Position numbers and translations under genes: made by a program. From Antedon bifida (taxonomy: Eukaryota > Echinodermata > Crinoidea > Comatulida > Antedonidae), in contig OY727096.1 of the NCBI GenBank assembly GCA_963402885.1, forward strand, positions 4,898,001 through 4,962,000: a stretch of DNA of 64,000 nucleotides, written 5' to 3'. Below are positions 38,095-51,264 of this stretch, piece after piece. Position 1 is the first letter of the stretch. The number at the start of each line of letters is the position of its first letter. The notes beneath the pieces are model-generated. The model did not search any database. It was not told where the DNA came from and saw only the letters and a list, made by a program, of their open reading frames with translations.

Positions 38095-38549
38095 TTAAAG
38101 ATGTATTGTCCCTTGAAACACAAAATAAATGAAGGGTAAAATATTCTAAATTTAAATTGGCCATATCAAAGTAATATTAAAGTTATTCACTTTAAGTCGA
38201 AAATTCGAGCCAAAAACAACAAGTTTACGTAATTAACAGGTAAATTAGTTTGATTACATTTCTTCTGGAAAATCGTCGTGAGCGAAAGTAAACAAAGATT
38301 TCAAACCACGAGTACGCATTATGCATATGCTAATTAGGATTGTTTACAACTCATCACGGTTGAGAAGGTATTTTCACACAGATCGTGAGGAAGTTTTATG
38401 ATTATGCATACAGAGTAGCCAAACAAGCGCGTTTCATTATGGGATATGTTTTGATCGAAAACTTTGACTGGAAGTCAAAATTATTTTTTTAACAAATCTT
38501 TTATTTTTTATTTTTTTGGAATTAGTCAAAGGGACAATACATCTTTAAG
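38095..38549. mobile_element. MITE family B, copy 2
   Basis: About 455 bp with inverted ends TTAAAGATGTATTGTCCC at the left and GGGACAATACATCTTTAA at the right. No coding content. Confidence 0.75.
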
Positions 38550-41500
38550 CTGAAATTATTAGAAACTACAGTAAAATATTCCGCAATTGTTTCTTTATTT
38601 CTAAAAAAATTGTTCATAGTTTTTTAATTGTTTACGCAGATGGTTTTTATTTGTGTTATTACATGTACAATTTATAAACCTTATTTGCGCTCTTGTATAA
38701 GAGCTGCAGTAACTGCAGTAAAATAAAAAGTGCAGTTTAGTTCCTTAAAGGTTCGCTTACAATCTAAGTGACCGGTCATTGATACATGCGTACATTAAAT
38801 ACATACGTCACTCATTAAACTGAATTAGTTAAATCTACATAGAAATATGGTTATATCTGCGAAAACCTAGCATGCAGTATTGTAAAGAATTATTTTACTG
38901 ACGTAAGTAACCGAATCATATCTCACAAAGTTAAAAAATTGAATTTTATAAAGCAGTGTTCCTAGCGTGAAGGGCACTTAGGAGGCATTGGTGTGTTCCA
39001 CAAACAACGAAGGCTTTAGTTTGACACGGTAATGATATAACTACCGTGTTGTATATCGAAGTTGAATACGTCGGCCTGGGCTAGCTAAGGTCATGCTGTT
39101 TACTCTACCTCCACCGAGAAAGGCTTTAAGCATTACACTGTGCCGGGAATATTAAGTTTCTAAACCTCATAGCCAGTTCATAGGTATCCATAACTAATGT
39201 CTAAGTTCAGAGAAAGAAAATATGTGACCTGTTCGGTAAAGAACATACCTTCTTTCCGACTCATCATGATGTCGTTTTGTATTTAAACTAAGTCACATTA
39301 CTTGTAAATTGTGTTATCTTTCAGATCATTGTTTCCGGTGACAAGATCTTTCTGATTAATTTATAATTTGTATTTAAAGATACTTTTTTATTACTATGCT
39401 TTTCCTTTTTAAACCTTAATTGAAGATTCAATATTTATAGTTATTATTATTGGTTTGTTTTTCTTAAGCGCATAAAACCGTATTTAATTATTTCTTTGAA
39501 TGTCTCATAAAAATATATAAAATGTTTTGTTAGTTAATAATCATTTACTTTGGCCAATATAGCGGAAAAATGTCAATAATATGCTAAGTCATTACATTAT
39601 TTCAATTTGAATAATGTTACTTATACATCTATTTAGTAGAATAACATTGTTAATTATTTCATAGTATAATCTGTGTTTGTCCAATTCATTTAAAACTCTC
39701 CCTCTATAACATGTATTGGAGATGAAGTCTTCTTATACCTACAGTACAACATTAAGAATGTCATATTTAAGACCAGTACAGAAAATGATAATTCACAACT
39801 TGTAGGCCTATGTTATTTTACAAAAATGTCTACAGTGTACAATAGAAATGGAAGCACTGTAGAAGACTTTCACATACATTTTCTGTAAAATACATTTACT
39901 GAACAACTCAAATTACTGATTTGAAATGTTTGAAATGAAACAAATAATCTAATTGTTGATATTGCTTCTTTTGAACTATCTCCTAGAAGACTGCGTTGAT
40001 TGGCCGTCGTTTTTTATCTTAATTTTTGTGGACAATTGCCAAAAACGTCCTTGGAAAATATCGCAACCAAAAATGGGATAGATTTGATACAAATTGGTTC
40101 GTAATTGTCCATCGCTTTCTATTTTGCCAATGTACTCAGAGTATTCATAAAGCACGGGTAGAGATTTGGATCACACCTGTCGCTTAACCCTTGTTTAGCG
40201 GGAGTTCTACCATTGTGGTCGAAATAATTTGTATTAGTGGTCTACAAGGAGGACGTTCAACCATTGTTCCGACATGTTGGTGCCCCAGCAATTTGTCTTT
40301 TGTATGACTACTGGCTTTTATGCAAACCCAAGTGATTTTAAACAGAAAGTGCAGTCGAAGAGAGCTGCCACAGGGCTAGGCCTACGTTAGCGCAACTAAT
40401 TTGAATGAGGAATGATATCACAGCTAGCAATGACATGATAAAACCTTTATGGAAATGCGAACCCCTAACCACAATAAATGCAAATGTTACGCAATTGTAT
40501 TTATTTAGTAATCGTATTTATATTTCAACAGTTTACAGAATTATGACCAATTATAACGCGATATTTGATCTGCATTCGATACGCTCAGAATCCTGGCGTT
40601 TGGTATATCGCCCACAGTTTACTACGAATATTAGGAACGGTTCTGTGAATCAACGAGTCCATAAGGTACTTATGAAAACAGCAGCTATAACGTCGGTTGA
40701 AGATATTTAACTTATTTGGTGACCATGATGTTTTTAAAGATGGCAGATTGTAATAAAGTAATTTGTGTGCAAAAGTATAGGTCGTTAGTCTTCTTCTTTC
40801 CCTTTTCAGGGAATTTATTCAACTCATGTATATGGGCCATTGACCCTAATACAAAACATAATAGACTATAACTTAGGCCTAAGTTAATTGTTTCTTCTTT
40901 GAAAAGTTAAAGCAAAGTAGACGTATTTTCTTAAATTATAAGTAAAGTTTGTGTTTGAAAGTGATAAACAAGCTTGTTAATAGAAGGATAAATATGTATA
41001 AATCATGGAATAAATTTGTTTCTTAAATCATTATAAAATGTACATGGTAAAATAAAATGAAATTCATCCTCAACAATGTTCTTTTTACATAGTTTACACG
41101 TTCTCTAATATCTTTCTATTCTTTCTTCCCATCTCCCCTTTTCAATTTCAAGCTCTAATATCCCTAAATGTAACTTAGTCAAAAATGAGATTACTAAATG
41201 GCCTACTACTACACTTATCCAAGCTGCATATGATTATGACGTGGCTTTTTTTCACCAAATCTGTAACATGAAATTTCAAAATTATATCATAAACGAGTCA
41301 TTGACATTTGACCTAAGGTCTTTGTCTGGGGCAGGTGTCACATATCCCCAGAGGCCTACCAATAAATTTAATGAGCGCAATGGAGCCGAATTGTTTGGAT
41401 AAAACCCTAATTTGTACATTATAAAATTCAAATTATTTACGTTGCCTAGAATATTAATTAGCTACCTATGGTGCTGTCAAAGTCAATAAGAAATATTATA

Positions 41501-41854
41501 TTACAATTTTAATAATTTTTATATAATTATAATAATTATTAGCGAAGGATTTAGATATTTATGTTGGCATATATTTCTAATTAAGTTGTATGACTAGTGA
41601 TAATTAAAGGCAAATTATACAAATTGAGACCTTGATAGGTAATACGCTGCGTAATGTAGACCTACAACGAATTTAATAAACACATGAAAATACGAACTTA
41701 TGTTTTAATGAACCTAAGTTGTTTATAGAAATGATATAATTTACTATTGAAAACAACATTGTTTTTAAAGAATTATTATTTTTAAACTTTATTTTAGTGA
41801 TTATTAATTTAATTGGGAGAATAAAACAACACCCTGATAGGACGGTGACTTGTA

Positions 41855-42058
41855 CTTTAAAGATGTTGTCCCCTCAACAACATGAAAAACGAACATTAAT
41901 ACAATCATACTTTAAATAGGCTATTTTGCAGTTTTAATAAAGTTATTCAATTCTGTAAAAAAAAGTAAATAAATAACTATTACGTTACATTAAAATGGCA
42001 TATTAAAAAAAAATTTGAAAAAAAACCCAAAATGTTAAGGGACAATATATCTTTAAAG
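41855..42058. mobile_element. MITE family B, copy 3 (short)
   Basis: About 204 bp. The left end is CTTTAAAGATGTTGTCCCC and the right end GGGACAATATATCTTTAAAG. It shares the AAATAGGCTATTTTGCAG block with copy 1. Confidence 0.75.
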
Positions 42059-43029
42059 ACGAAAGTACAATAATAACAAGATTAAATTAAACATATAATA
42101 TCAGCAATAGTATACATTTTTAAAGAAAAAATTAAAGAAATTGTAAATGGAAATATCCTTCTATCCAGGTGCCCCATTTGCGAATTCATTGGTTGATCCT
42201 CCGTGGCTTGTACAATGTAAGTAAAGTACAGTATTCAATTATGGACCGTGCCAATGCTATTCAGTTACATAGAATGTTTTAACTTTAATCAGTGTATAAT
42301 ATACAATGTCACATTCTAGCTACTCGATATTGATCTCTAACATATAAAGTGTCCCAACAGCATAACAATGACATTAAACTCCCTTAACTCACCTGTCGAA
42401 AGAGGCAAGGAACATGCATTGCGTGTTGTCATCAAAAGAGAACGATACGTTGCTGTGACATGTGATTCATGCCCCGAGAAAAATAGCTGTGTCCCAACGC
42501 GGACGCTAACAGTGGTCTAATAATGGAGCCTTTAAACTTCTCTTTCAAGATAATTTGGCCTCATTTTATTTTATGAAGCTCAGAATTAAAACGCGTTTAC
42601 CACTATCATGTGTCAACATGATGTTTCAAGTTATCGTGTTGGACGTGCCTTGTTATTGCATTCGTGTTGTCACTCAAACGCTTCTGACACAGTTACAAGC
42701 AGTAGCATCCCCGAATATATGATATTCTATTTTGTATATTTTCATATCACTAGTTTTTGCATACTTTCGTCCTGTTCAACTCTGGTCCTTTATTTCTATG
42801 TATTTATTCGTTAAAATCTTTGACTTGTTGAGATGTTAAAACGTACTGTTGCGTTTGGTGTTATAGTCGTAGTTACAGCTGTCACTACTGCACTGTATGT
42901 AGACAATGATTCTTGTTTCATTATTTTCAGATCTGACATATAAATGATGTCACTCCTGTATTAAACAATTTTGTTTTGTTCTTTTATGTAGTTTAGATGA
43001 AGACGTTTATAATCAGAATTAGTTGTATT

Positions 43030-43190
43030 AATCTGTCTACACTATCAAACTAGTTCGACAAAAAAAGTGTGATGTGCTCAAATATGTTAGTGATATGCTT
43101 AAATATGGTAGTGATATGATCATCATATCTATATATGGGCACATCATATTTTTTTTGTCACATATAGTTTGATAGTGTAGACAGGGTTTA
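43030..43190. mobile_element. MITE family A, copy 5
   Basis: Both arms are intact: CTGTCTACACTATCAAAC at the left and GATAGTGTAGACAGGG at the right, with the usual ATATGGGCACATCA centre. Confidence 0.8.
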
Positions 43191-45392
43191 GGAAATGTTT
43201 TTACAAATGTGCGGCAAAATAATTTATTGGATTAATATGAAGAGGAGTATTACGCCAATACCTACATAATAGGCCTTTTATTCTTGTTTTTTTTGGTCAA
43301 AATATAAGAAAATAAATTCACAACAATAACAATAAAATAGACATTTAAAATAAGATAAACATAAAAGAAAAAAACAAATTCAGAAAAAAGAATAGAGCAT
43401 TATGAAATACAGGTATACAAATAATAATAGTAAACTTTTTTTGAAAATGTTAAAAGAAAACCATTATAAATTATATAGACAATAAAATATTTAAGTAAAC
43501 ACATATTATAACAAACTTTATTGAAATTACTAGAAAACATATAACATTTTAAACTATTTTCTCCTCTTTGTTTTTCTTTATTGCTTTCCTTTCTTACAAA
43601 TACCACCGCAACATTCCTTCAGACGATGTACTAAAGGAAATAATTTGAAGAGATTAGATGTATCCCTAGGTTAAACATTACACATTAGATGTGAGCCCAG
43701 ATCCTTGCAAAACATTATTTGATGTTAATCGACATCAACGTAGTGGCACAAGTCCAGTTAGACATAGTTCCAAGCATTGGGCCTGAAACAACAAACACTA
43801 GAGTACTGTGTAATAATACTACGAATTTTGCCCGACTACGCCTATTATATTGTTACATTCTAAAAATAAACTTTAAATGGATTTCTACTGATAGACACAC
43901 ATTTTTGGCATCAGATCAACAAAGATATCAATTGTTTATAGAATATATTTATAGGTTTAGCGAATTTAAGCCGTTTTGCCTAAAGGTGCTTGGCATGATG
44001 GGTAATTCCATATGATGGCTGGATGATAGAAAGTCTGGAGCACTTTGGTACAGTATTATTGCATACGCCCGAAGCTTGATAGTGACTTATTGTAACATAT
44101 TGAACTATTCTATCATGTTGAAATAAAATAAAACATTATTTATCGAGGACATTCAAGTTAGTATTAACAATGTATTTTGTTGCAGACTGACAATTTGAAA
44201 TGTGTTTTTAAATACATTTTTAAAAGCTTTATCCAAATTAAGTTAAACAGAAACTTAAACTTAAATTATCTTTCTAATATTTTCATAAATGGACAATAAC
44301 AAATAAATAGCCTTTTTTCTTCTTTAAAATGGTGTAAGAAATTGTATTTTTAATTTATTTTTTGTAAATTGTATTATTATTTCTTTACTAGTCATTTTTT
44401 AACTCGTTAATATGAACTACAATATAACCATATATATAATATAACAAGTTAGCACCTTCATTGTAATAACATTGTATTTTCTAGATTTCAAATCGCAAAA
44501 TAGAAGTAAAATGAAATCTTTGATACAATAGTACGTTGGTCCATACACTATATAATCTAATATATTTTCTTGATAGATAATATAATTATTATTGCCGCAT
44601 ACCAATCAAATAAACTAATTAATATGTTTAGCCGTGAAATCCGTTTCATCAGTGTAACCCGCCTACTACGACATATCCTGTTGTTTCCTCATGTATTTTG
44701 TTATCGAATCTATTTATGCAATGTTATTACTAGTTATAATCTTTAACACAATCAAATTTAGAATATTTCATCTCAGCGCGTTACAGCCCTTCTAAGATAA
44801 CAGATGTGTCCATGTTGAATTATAAAGTGTTCATCTATCGATTCAATACAATTTGCCATTATTAAAGATTGTCAAGTTAGCAGATGGTCTAGGCTATTGT
44901 TCACTCTGTGTCCTTTCGCTGTCGTAGGTGGATCATTGTACCCCTGATTTCCGTTCTTTTCAAGTTCAGGTGTTTCATTTCCAGGGGTCTGGGTACAGCT
45001 GTGAGGAGGTGCTAGCCTGTAGAAACTTACCACCGCCATGCCTTAAACAAATCTTGTGATAATAACAGAACAGTTGCTAGAGAAACGTCTAACACTCACG
45101 AAATGTTGTCGATAATATAATAAGTTGCAAGAGGTTGTATAATAACACTCAACATATAAACCAATCAATATAGTAGTGAATAATATGAATTCAATACAAA
45201 ACAGTTAAAATATTTTCGTCATATGTAATTGCAAGCTCTTAAATTCTTTCTGTGATTTCCTCTTTTCTCATAACTTCTCATCTGCTTCAAACTATACTAC
45301 GAAAAATGCAATAATGTTGTTAAAGAAATACAACGACATTACGTTATGTAATCTATAAGTGAAAGGGCTTATTAATTAGGTACTTTCTTTTT

Positions 45393-45449
45393 GGGGATGA
45401 GGTGGTTGGGGAGGGGGGTATAGGGTGAGGGTGAGATCGGGTGAGGGTG
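45393..45449 (+). other. G-rich tract with G-quadruplex potential
   Basis: GGGGATGAGGTGGTTGGGG, then AGGGGGG, then TAGGGTGAGGGTGAGATC and a further GGGTGAGGG. Four or more G-runs of three or more with short loops fit the usual quadruplex pattern. It stands out in an AT-rich setting. Confidence 0.55.
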
Positions 45450-46220
45450 AGATCAATGTCAAAAGTGAATAATAATATATTCCAAAGACTATAGCATTTG
45501 AACAGATTCGTGTCAGATACGGACCGATGCTCACGAATATTATTTATAGCATTCTGTACCAATTATCACAGTGTACCTAAACTAAAGGACTGAAACATAA
45601 TATACACGCAAGCGACGTCGGGAAGAAGCAAATGGATAACCACGGAACAGACAAAATATTGTTCGAGGTTGGTTATATAACACCGACACGGCATAGAGTT
45701 AAAATTTGTTAAACTAATAATACAATTGGCGTGTTCTATAGCGCCATACAAATATGGAAATATCACGTTTATTGATTATGACAGAAATCTATAGAGTTAT
45801 GATTTTTGTCTGCATTCCAGGTTTGTTTTTAGCCCTTACCCAGGGGTTATATATTTAACGATGTAAATCAAATCATATATATTTTATTTCTGTTTATTGT
45901 TTTTCTAAAAATTGAGATCATTTTTGTATACTTCTGTAGTATAGGACAGTACAGTGGTGTGTTTTAAAATGTTTAATCCATATAACTATTTCGAGATTGT
46001 GGTTAAAAGGACCTCCGGTGCCTCCCATAGTTTTAACCCAAAACTCAAGTACCAAACAAAAAGTATTATTATATTTAAATGTTAAGCTACATTATGATAC
46101 ATAATATACTAATAATAAACCAATATTTAGCATTATGTTTATCTGTTATAAACTTTGTTAACTCTGTTATTATATATTTTTATCACGATTTTTTACTTCC
46201 AAGTCTTAAAAATGAAACAA

Positions 46221-46318
46221 CAAGGCCATATACATGGCTGCAGTCGTCGCGTGCTCAAGTTAGTGTTTACCGACCGACATAGTGAGCTGTAGAGTCGCGT
46301 TTGCACGCGACTAAAAAA
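46221..46318. repeat. Dispersed repeat family G, copy 3
   Basis: ACAAGGCCATATACATGGC, GTCGCGTGCTC, ACCGACCGACATAGTGAG, and AGAGTCGCG with CACGCGACT at the end. Confidence 0.7.
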
Positions 46319-48975
46319 CTACGTTAGAATACATAGCTGTTAATTTTGTTTTAGAAATAATTTGTTTCTAAATTTCTCCGTTACGATTGGATTATTTTCC
46401 ACAGTTTTACTTTCAGTATCAATCATATTGTGTTTCACATAAAAGCCATTTCTTTGTCTTTTTAGAATGTTACCAGTGGTATTCTGTGGTAATTCGTTTC
46501 CCTTGACGTACCCTTAAGCTTATAAAAATGTTGAATGTATTACCTTGTTTTTCTTGCAACATAATTCGCAGTAATGAGGTAAACTTATTGACGGAAGTTG
46601 TTTAAATTCAATAGGGGGCGCCATTCCATTGGGCACCTTATGTGGGCCCCTTAAGTCGTCAAAATATTATTTTAACCTTCGAAATAAATGAAATTATGTT
46701 CAATCCGTTCTCCGAATTTGTATCTTTGACATCATCAACGACCTCCAACTACTAACGTCTGTCGTGATCGACTATTAATAATCATAATTATTGGCTACTT
46801 AATCACATCATAAGTTGACGATCATTTGCCATAGGGGAAGAATTACAATTTGAGAAATAAAATTGTTTTTTCGTTTGTACACGACCTTAGTAATGTCCTA
46901 GGTAAACTTTATAATGCTTTTGTATCATTTTTAAAAACATTTTTTCCTACTAAATAATGCGTTGGGCTAAGAATACGGTAGGACTAAATCTTAGTCCTTG
47001 CAGACTTCACAACTGTTTAAGAAGGTAAGGTCTGTATTGTACGCCTAAACTGGTCTTTTAAATGTATAACGATGTAAATTCATAATTTTACATCTGTATT
47101 GGTGAATGTCAAATCCAGCGAAGTTCATTCCACCTTTACATGATAAAAACCTTAAGGATGACTAGGGTGTCCATGTCCACTTATGTTAATTCATCTTGCT
47201 TCTGAAAATGTTCAACTCAAATTTAATAACCAAAGTTAATAGTTCCAAACTCACATGAGACTAGGCCCAGTAGGCTTTTAGACAGGGTAAAACATCACGG
47301 CGGCGACGCAGGGCCTCAAACCCTCAATTTTGGGCTGATATCTACTTTCCAAGCCATCGTAACTAGCGGCTAAAACGCCGTTGAAGAAACTATCATATGT
47401 CATAACTTTGCACGCGATTTGTATACCACGTGATCGTTTACATAATTATGTTTATCTCGAAAACTAATGGGATACTAATCATAAACTCTCTTAATGTTAG
47501 AGGTATCGTATTAATAATAACGTTGTCGTTACATAAATAATTGATATTCTTTAAAATGACTTTAAAAAATGGGACTTCAAAAATATAGTTCTTCCGGACG
47601 TCTGCAAACAAAACGCGTACTTAAAAAAAGAGCAATTTTTTCAATATACGAGAGAAGAATTCCATTCTCTGATTATAAATGTTCAAATACTAACTTCAAG
47701 TTCGAAAATAATGCTCCATTTTAGTTTATAAAATGTCTGTCAAAATTCGAAATTAAGAGCCATGGCAAGATTTTTTTGTTAAATTGTTTATTTATCAAAT
47801 TATATTACCGTAAATTGTTGATAACAATTGACTATGGGGAGCAGCAAAATTGTTTTGGTAAAATTGCCTATTTCCAAAACGGGCCCCTTAACAGACAGTG
47901 AAATAACGTAGCTTCTAGTTAGCCGCCCTCAATACACGAAACTCGAGTAAACGATTGAAAACATATCTCCTGTGCGGTACTTGTTTTAAATGTGTTAGGA
48001 TGGCGTAGTTTATTTATATCTACTAGATGGTTCTCGAATTATAGTAATTTCAACGTAAAAAAAATGGCGATTTCAAATGTACGTAACGGCAGGACTATAA
48101 AATACATCGTTTACAGGAACGAATAAATAGACACGGTGATTCGTATGTAGTCAACTAAAATTAGCAATTACTTCCGAAAAAAAATACTTGTCAGAAAATG
48201 AATCAAATTTAAACAAAACCCAGTTTTTGTATGTAACATTAGGGTTGATGGATGGGGAAGAGGATGGGTGTAAGAAGGAACAATTTTTAAATATATTCTT
48301 ATCCACTCAGTATTGAAATATTTGTTTTCATGATTTATAAATAATATACCACTAATAAAACATTTACGATTTAATACTTTGTTGAAACTGTCACTGTCAT
48401 AGTCGATTGAAATAGTAAAGTACATATGTCACGATACACCACTACGACGTTTATATTTTTTGTAATTACTAATTAATACAAACGTTGAAACTGTCAGTAA
48501 TAAAGTTTATTTGTATATGTGTTTATATACCCAGACTCACAGTAAGGCATTTGCGCTTCAAATGGCGACCAAAAATGGTTAATATGTATTTACAGTACAG
48601 GAGTACAGTATTGTCAAAAGGGCCCATAAATTAGGTGGTTAAAATCAGTACCGAACGTATGAACCAACTTTATATACCATCGACTAAAATTTCTAAAAGT
48701 AACGATTTACCGAATTTTGCCCTTACGTAAATTTATATAATTATAGATGTCGTTCCAGAGGGCGGTAAACGTCGTTACTAAAACACTAGAGTAGTTATTC
48801 CATAAAACGAGTGATGTGCCAATAATAAATAAAATAATGATAAATAAATAAGTAATAACCCATTTAAAAAAAAGAAATTTGCCTTTGAGATAATAAATAA
48901 ATAAAAATGAAATTTCAACATCACAGTAGGTACTCAGCCTTTTATAAGCCTACAATTTAAGAGCTAAAGCGGATA

Positions 48976-49119
48976 AGCCAATAGGATACAATGCAAGGAC
49001 GTAGACGCAACGCAAGCGAGTTGACCAATGAAAATAATCCGTCGCTTGTGATTGGTCAAAATTGTTTGCGCCGTTGCGCTTACATCCTTTGTGTGGCGTC
49101 CATAGTGGAAACTCAGCTC
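48976..49119. mobile_element. MITE family C, copy 2
   Basis: AATGCAAGGACGTAGACGCA, then GAGTTGACCAATGA; in inverted orientation GTGATTGGTCAAAATTG and GTTGCGCTTACATCCTTTG. Confidence 0.65.
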
Positions 49120-49717
49120 AAGAGACACAATAACACGAAGTAAAACAGCTTGTTGTTACGTGAACATAACCTACACAAACTTAGTGAAAACTGATCAGTA
49201 TAGGCCTACTAGTGACATCTACCGTGTGCTTTTGATCTCATTCAATGGATACAGGACAGTAGTTTTCCCTGTGGAATGCTCATCCTTCGCCGTATTTTGT
49301 TTTCAACTGTCTCCAACATTATCGGACACATCCAATTATTGCTAAATCCTAAACTAATATTTCTTATAAAAGGCTAATATAGGATTTCAAAAATTAGACT
49401 AAATGGCGCTTAATCCACTCTCAGTCTTAAATTGTCGTTAATATATAGTAACATGACATCTACGTATTAAAATGCTGACCCCTCGTGATTTCGGCCTATA
49501 TGACTGTTAATATTAACTTTTTATTGACAACAAACTAAATGATACCACTTAAACATATATTCTAAATTCCATTATGTATGATGATGAGTTTATCACGTGT
49601 GGTAAAGTCGTATTAAATAATTGTCTGATGATTCATTACTGTTAAAACTCATTCACAATGATAGTGATGATATTTCCGTGTATCAACCTTTCATTACATT
49701 ACGTCATACGACGTACG

Positions 49718-49803
49718 ATGGACTATTCGTACTGTCACTTGTGATCGGTCAATTCGCTTGCGTTGCGCTTTCGTCATTGCGTTGCCTCATATTGAGAACC
49801 AAT
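49718..49803. mobile_element. MITE family C, copy 3 (partial)
   Basis: A right half only: CTTGTGATCGGTCAATTCG, then TTGCGTTGCGCTTTCG, and TTGAGAACCAATCC at the end. Confidence 0.5.
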
Positions 49804-49974
49804 CCTCATCACTGATCTTCATTTAAATCATACGAATGTCGCACGACCAGAAAAATGCATGATGGTACTGAATTAGTGTGATCTATGATGCTTTTACAAA
49901 GAATACAAAATGAGTATAATAATTATTATATAACAATAAAGCAAATATACATACTTGTGCTATAACTAACGTAT

Positions 49975-50550
49975 TTATTCGTCCAGAGCGTTTATTGTTC
50001 AGGAGGTGTGGCGTTTATTCGAGAGAGATGTTTATTCGGGGGAGGCGTTTACACTTTTTTGGTGTAATATGGTAACATGGACAAAAATAATTAATATAGG
50101 GATAAAATACAGTAAAAATTGTATCAAAATGCTTGGTAAAAGATGATTTTCTTTACATTTTTTTTATTTTCTTTCTTACTATTGTATTTAAAAATGCAAT
50201 AGTGAGAGAGTTGATAATAATTATTAATATTTATTGAAAGTTAAATAATGTCAGTTGTATTTGCATTATACTATTACATTTATATCAAGTGCAATACATT
50301 GTATATGAACATTTTTTACTGATGAGGAAATAAAAGTTGGTCGAACCTACTTAAGACAGAAAAAAAGGCTTGGTAAATTGTAGATCATATCAATAGATAA
50401 ATTCTAGTACAAATGGAAAGGTGTGTTTAATAGTACAATATCGTTTGTTCGAGGAAATGAATAAACGCCCGGGTCGTTTTCGTTTATTCCAAATGATGTT
50501 CTATGAGGGACGTATATTCAAGAGGGAGTTTATTCAATACGGTATGTGTC
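49975..50550. repeat. Repeat family F: CGTTTATTC-rich blocks in inverted orientation
   Basis: The left block (49975-50050) has CGTTTATTCGAGAGAG and TTTATTCGGGGGAGGCG. The right block (50450-50550) has GAATAAACGCCCGGGTCG and GAGGGACGTATATTCAAG. Single related words also occur near 10350 and 31840. It is probably an old inverted-repeat transposon relic. Confidence 0.45.
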
Positions 50551-51082
50551 AAAGCTATATATGTACAACAGAAATGTTTTTAGAATTCAAATTTAACGGT
50601 AACATTATTCTGGTGCAGGGTGTTTTGACGTGGATCAGATGTGTCGTTTAGCCTAATACCCTCTTTTTCAAGCCACTACCCTTGAAAACATATTACCGTG
50701 TCATGTGATTGTTTTCAGCTAGCTATGATACTCTATAATACTTCCACTACTTTCCAACATGTTTTATGTCTCGTGTTTTATGGAGCCAATATGTTATATC
50801 TCATTTAGTAATTAAGGTAATCTCTTTCTCTCTCAATCATAATCATGTTTTAGTGTAAATGTACTTTACTTTTTTTAATGTACTGTAAGGCACACCAGTT
50901 CATTGAGTCTAATGTGTACTTTTACCAGAATTACCTTTAACATTATGCGAAAAGGTCTAGATCAAACAAACAATCATTTTAATTATTTGGGATTACGAAA
51001 TTATATGTTATGTAATTTGACTTATATATATATAGGCATATATATATATTAATACTTTGATCTCTCAATATTATTTATTTAT

Positions 51083-51264
51083 TTGATTAAATACATAAAT
51101 GCATACATTATATACGTTTTTAATGGCGGCCATCTTGTATTCCAATATGGTTGCCATATGCTATTATTATAAATTGTACCTTTGGACTGATTTATCATAA
51201 TATTGTAAGATTTGTCACACAAATTACGTTCGTACGTGGTTTAAAATAGGAGCTACTATCAGCT
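51083..51264. repeat. Inverted partner of the repeat at 36773-36953
   Basis: It is the reverse complement of the first copy (CCAATATGGTTGCCATATG, AAATTACGTTCGTACGTG). The two copies differ by scattered substitutions. Confidence 0.8.

Noticed and set aside
40405-40710. 101-codon open frame on +
   Set aside because: No recognisable motif, signal peptide or flanking splice context; composition is like the surrounding AT-rich DNA.
43719-44015. 98-codon open frame on +
   Set aside because: It begins at a TTG followed by ATG, shows no domain and has AT-driven composition.
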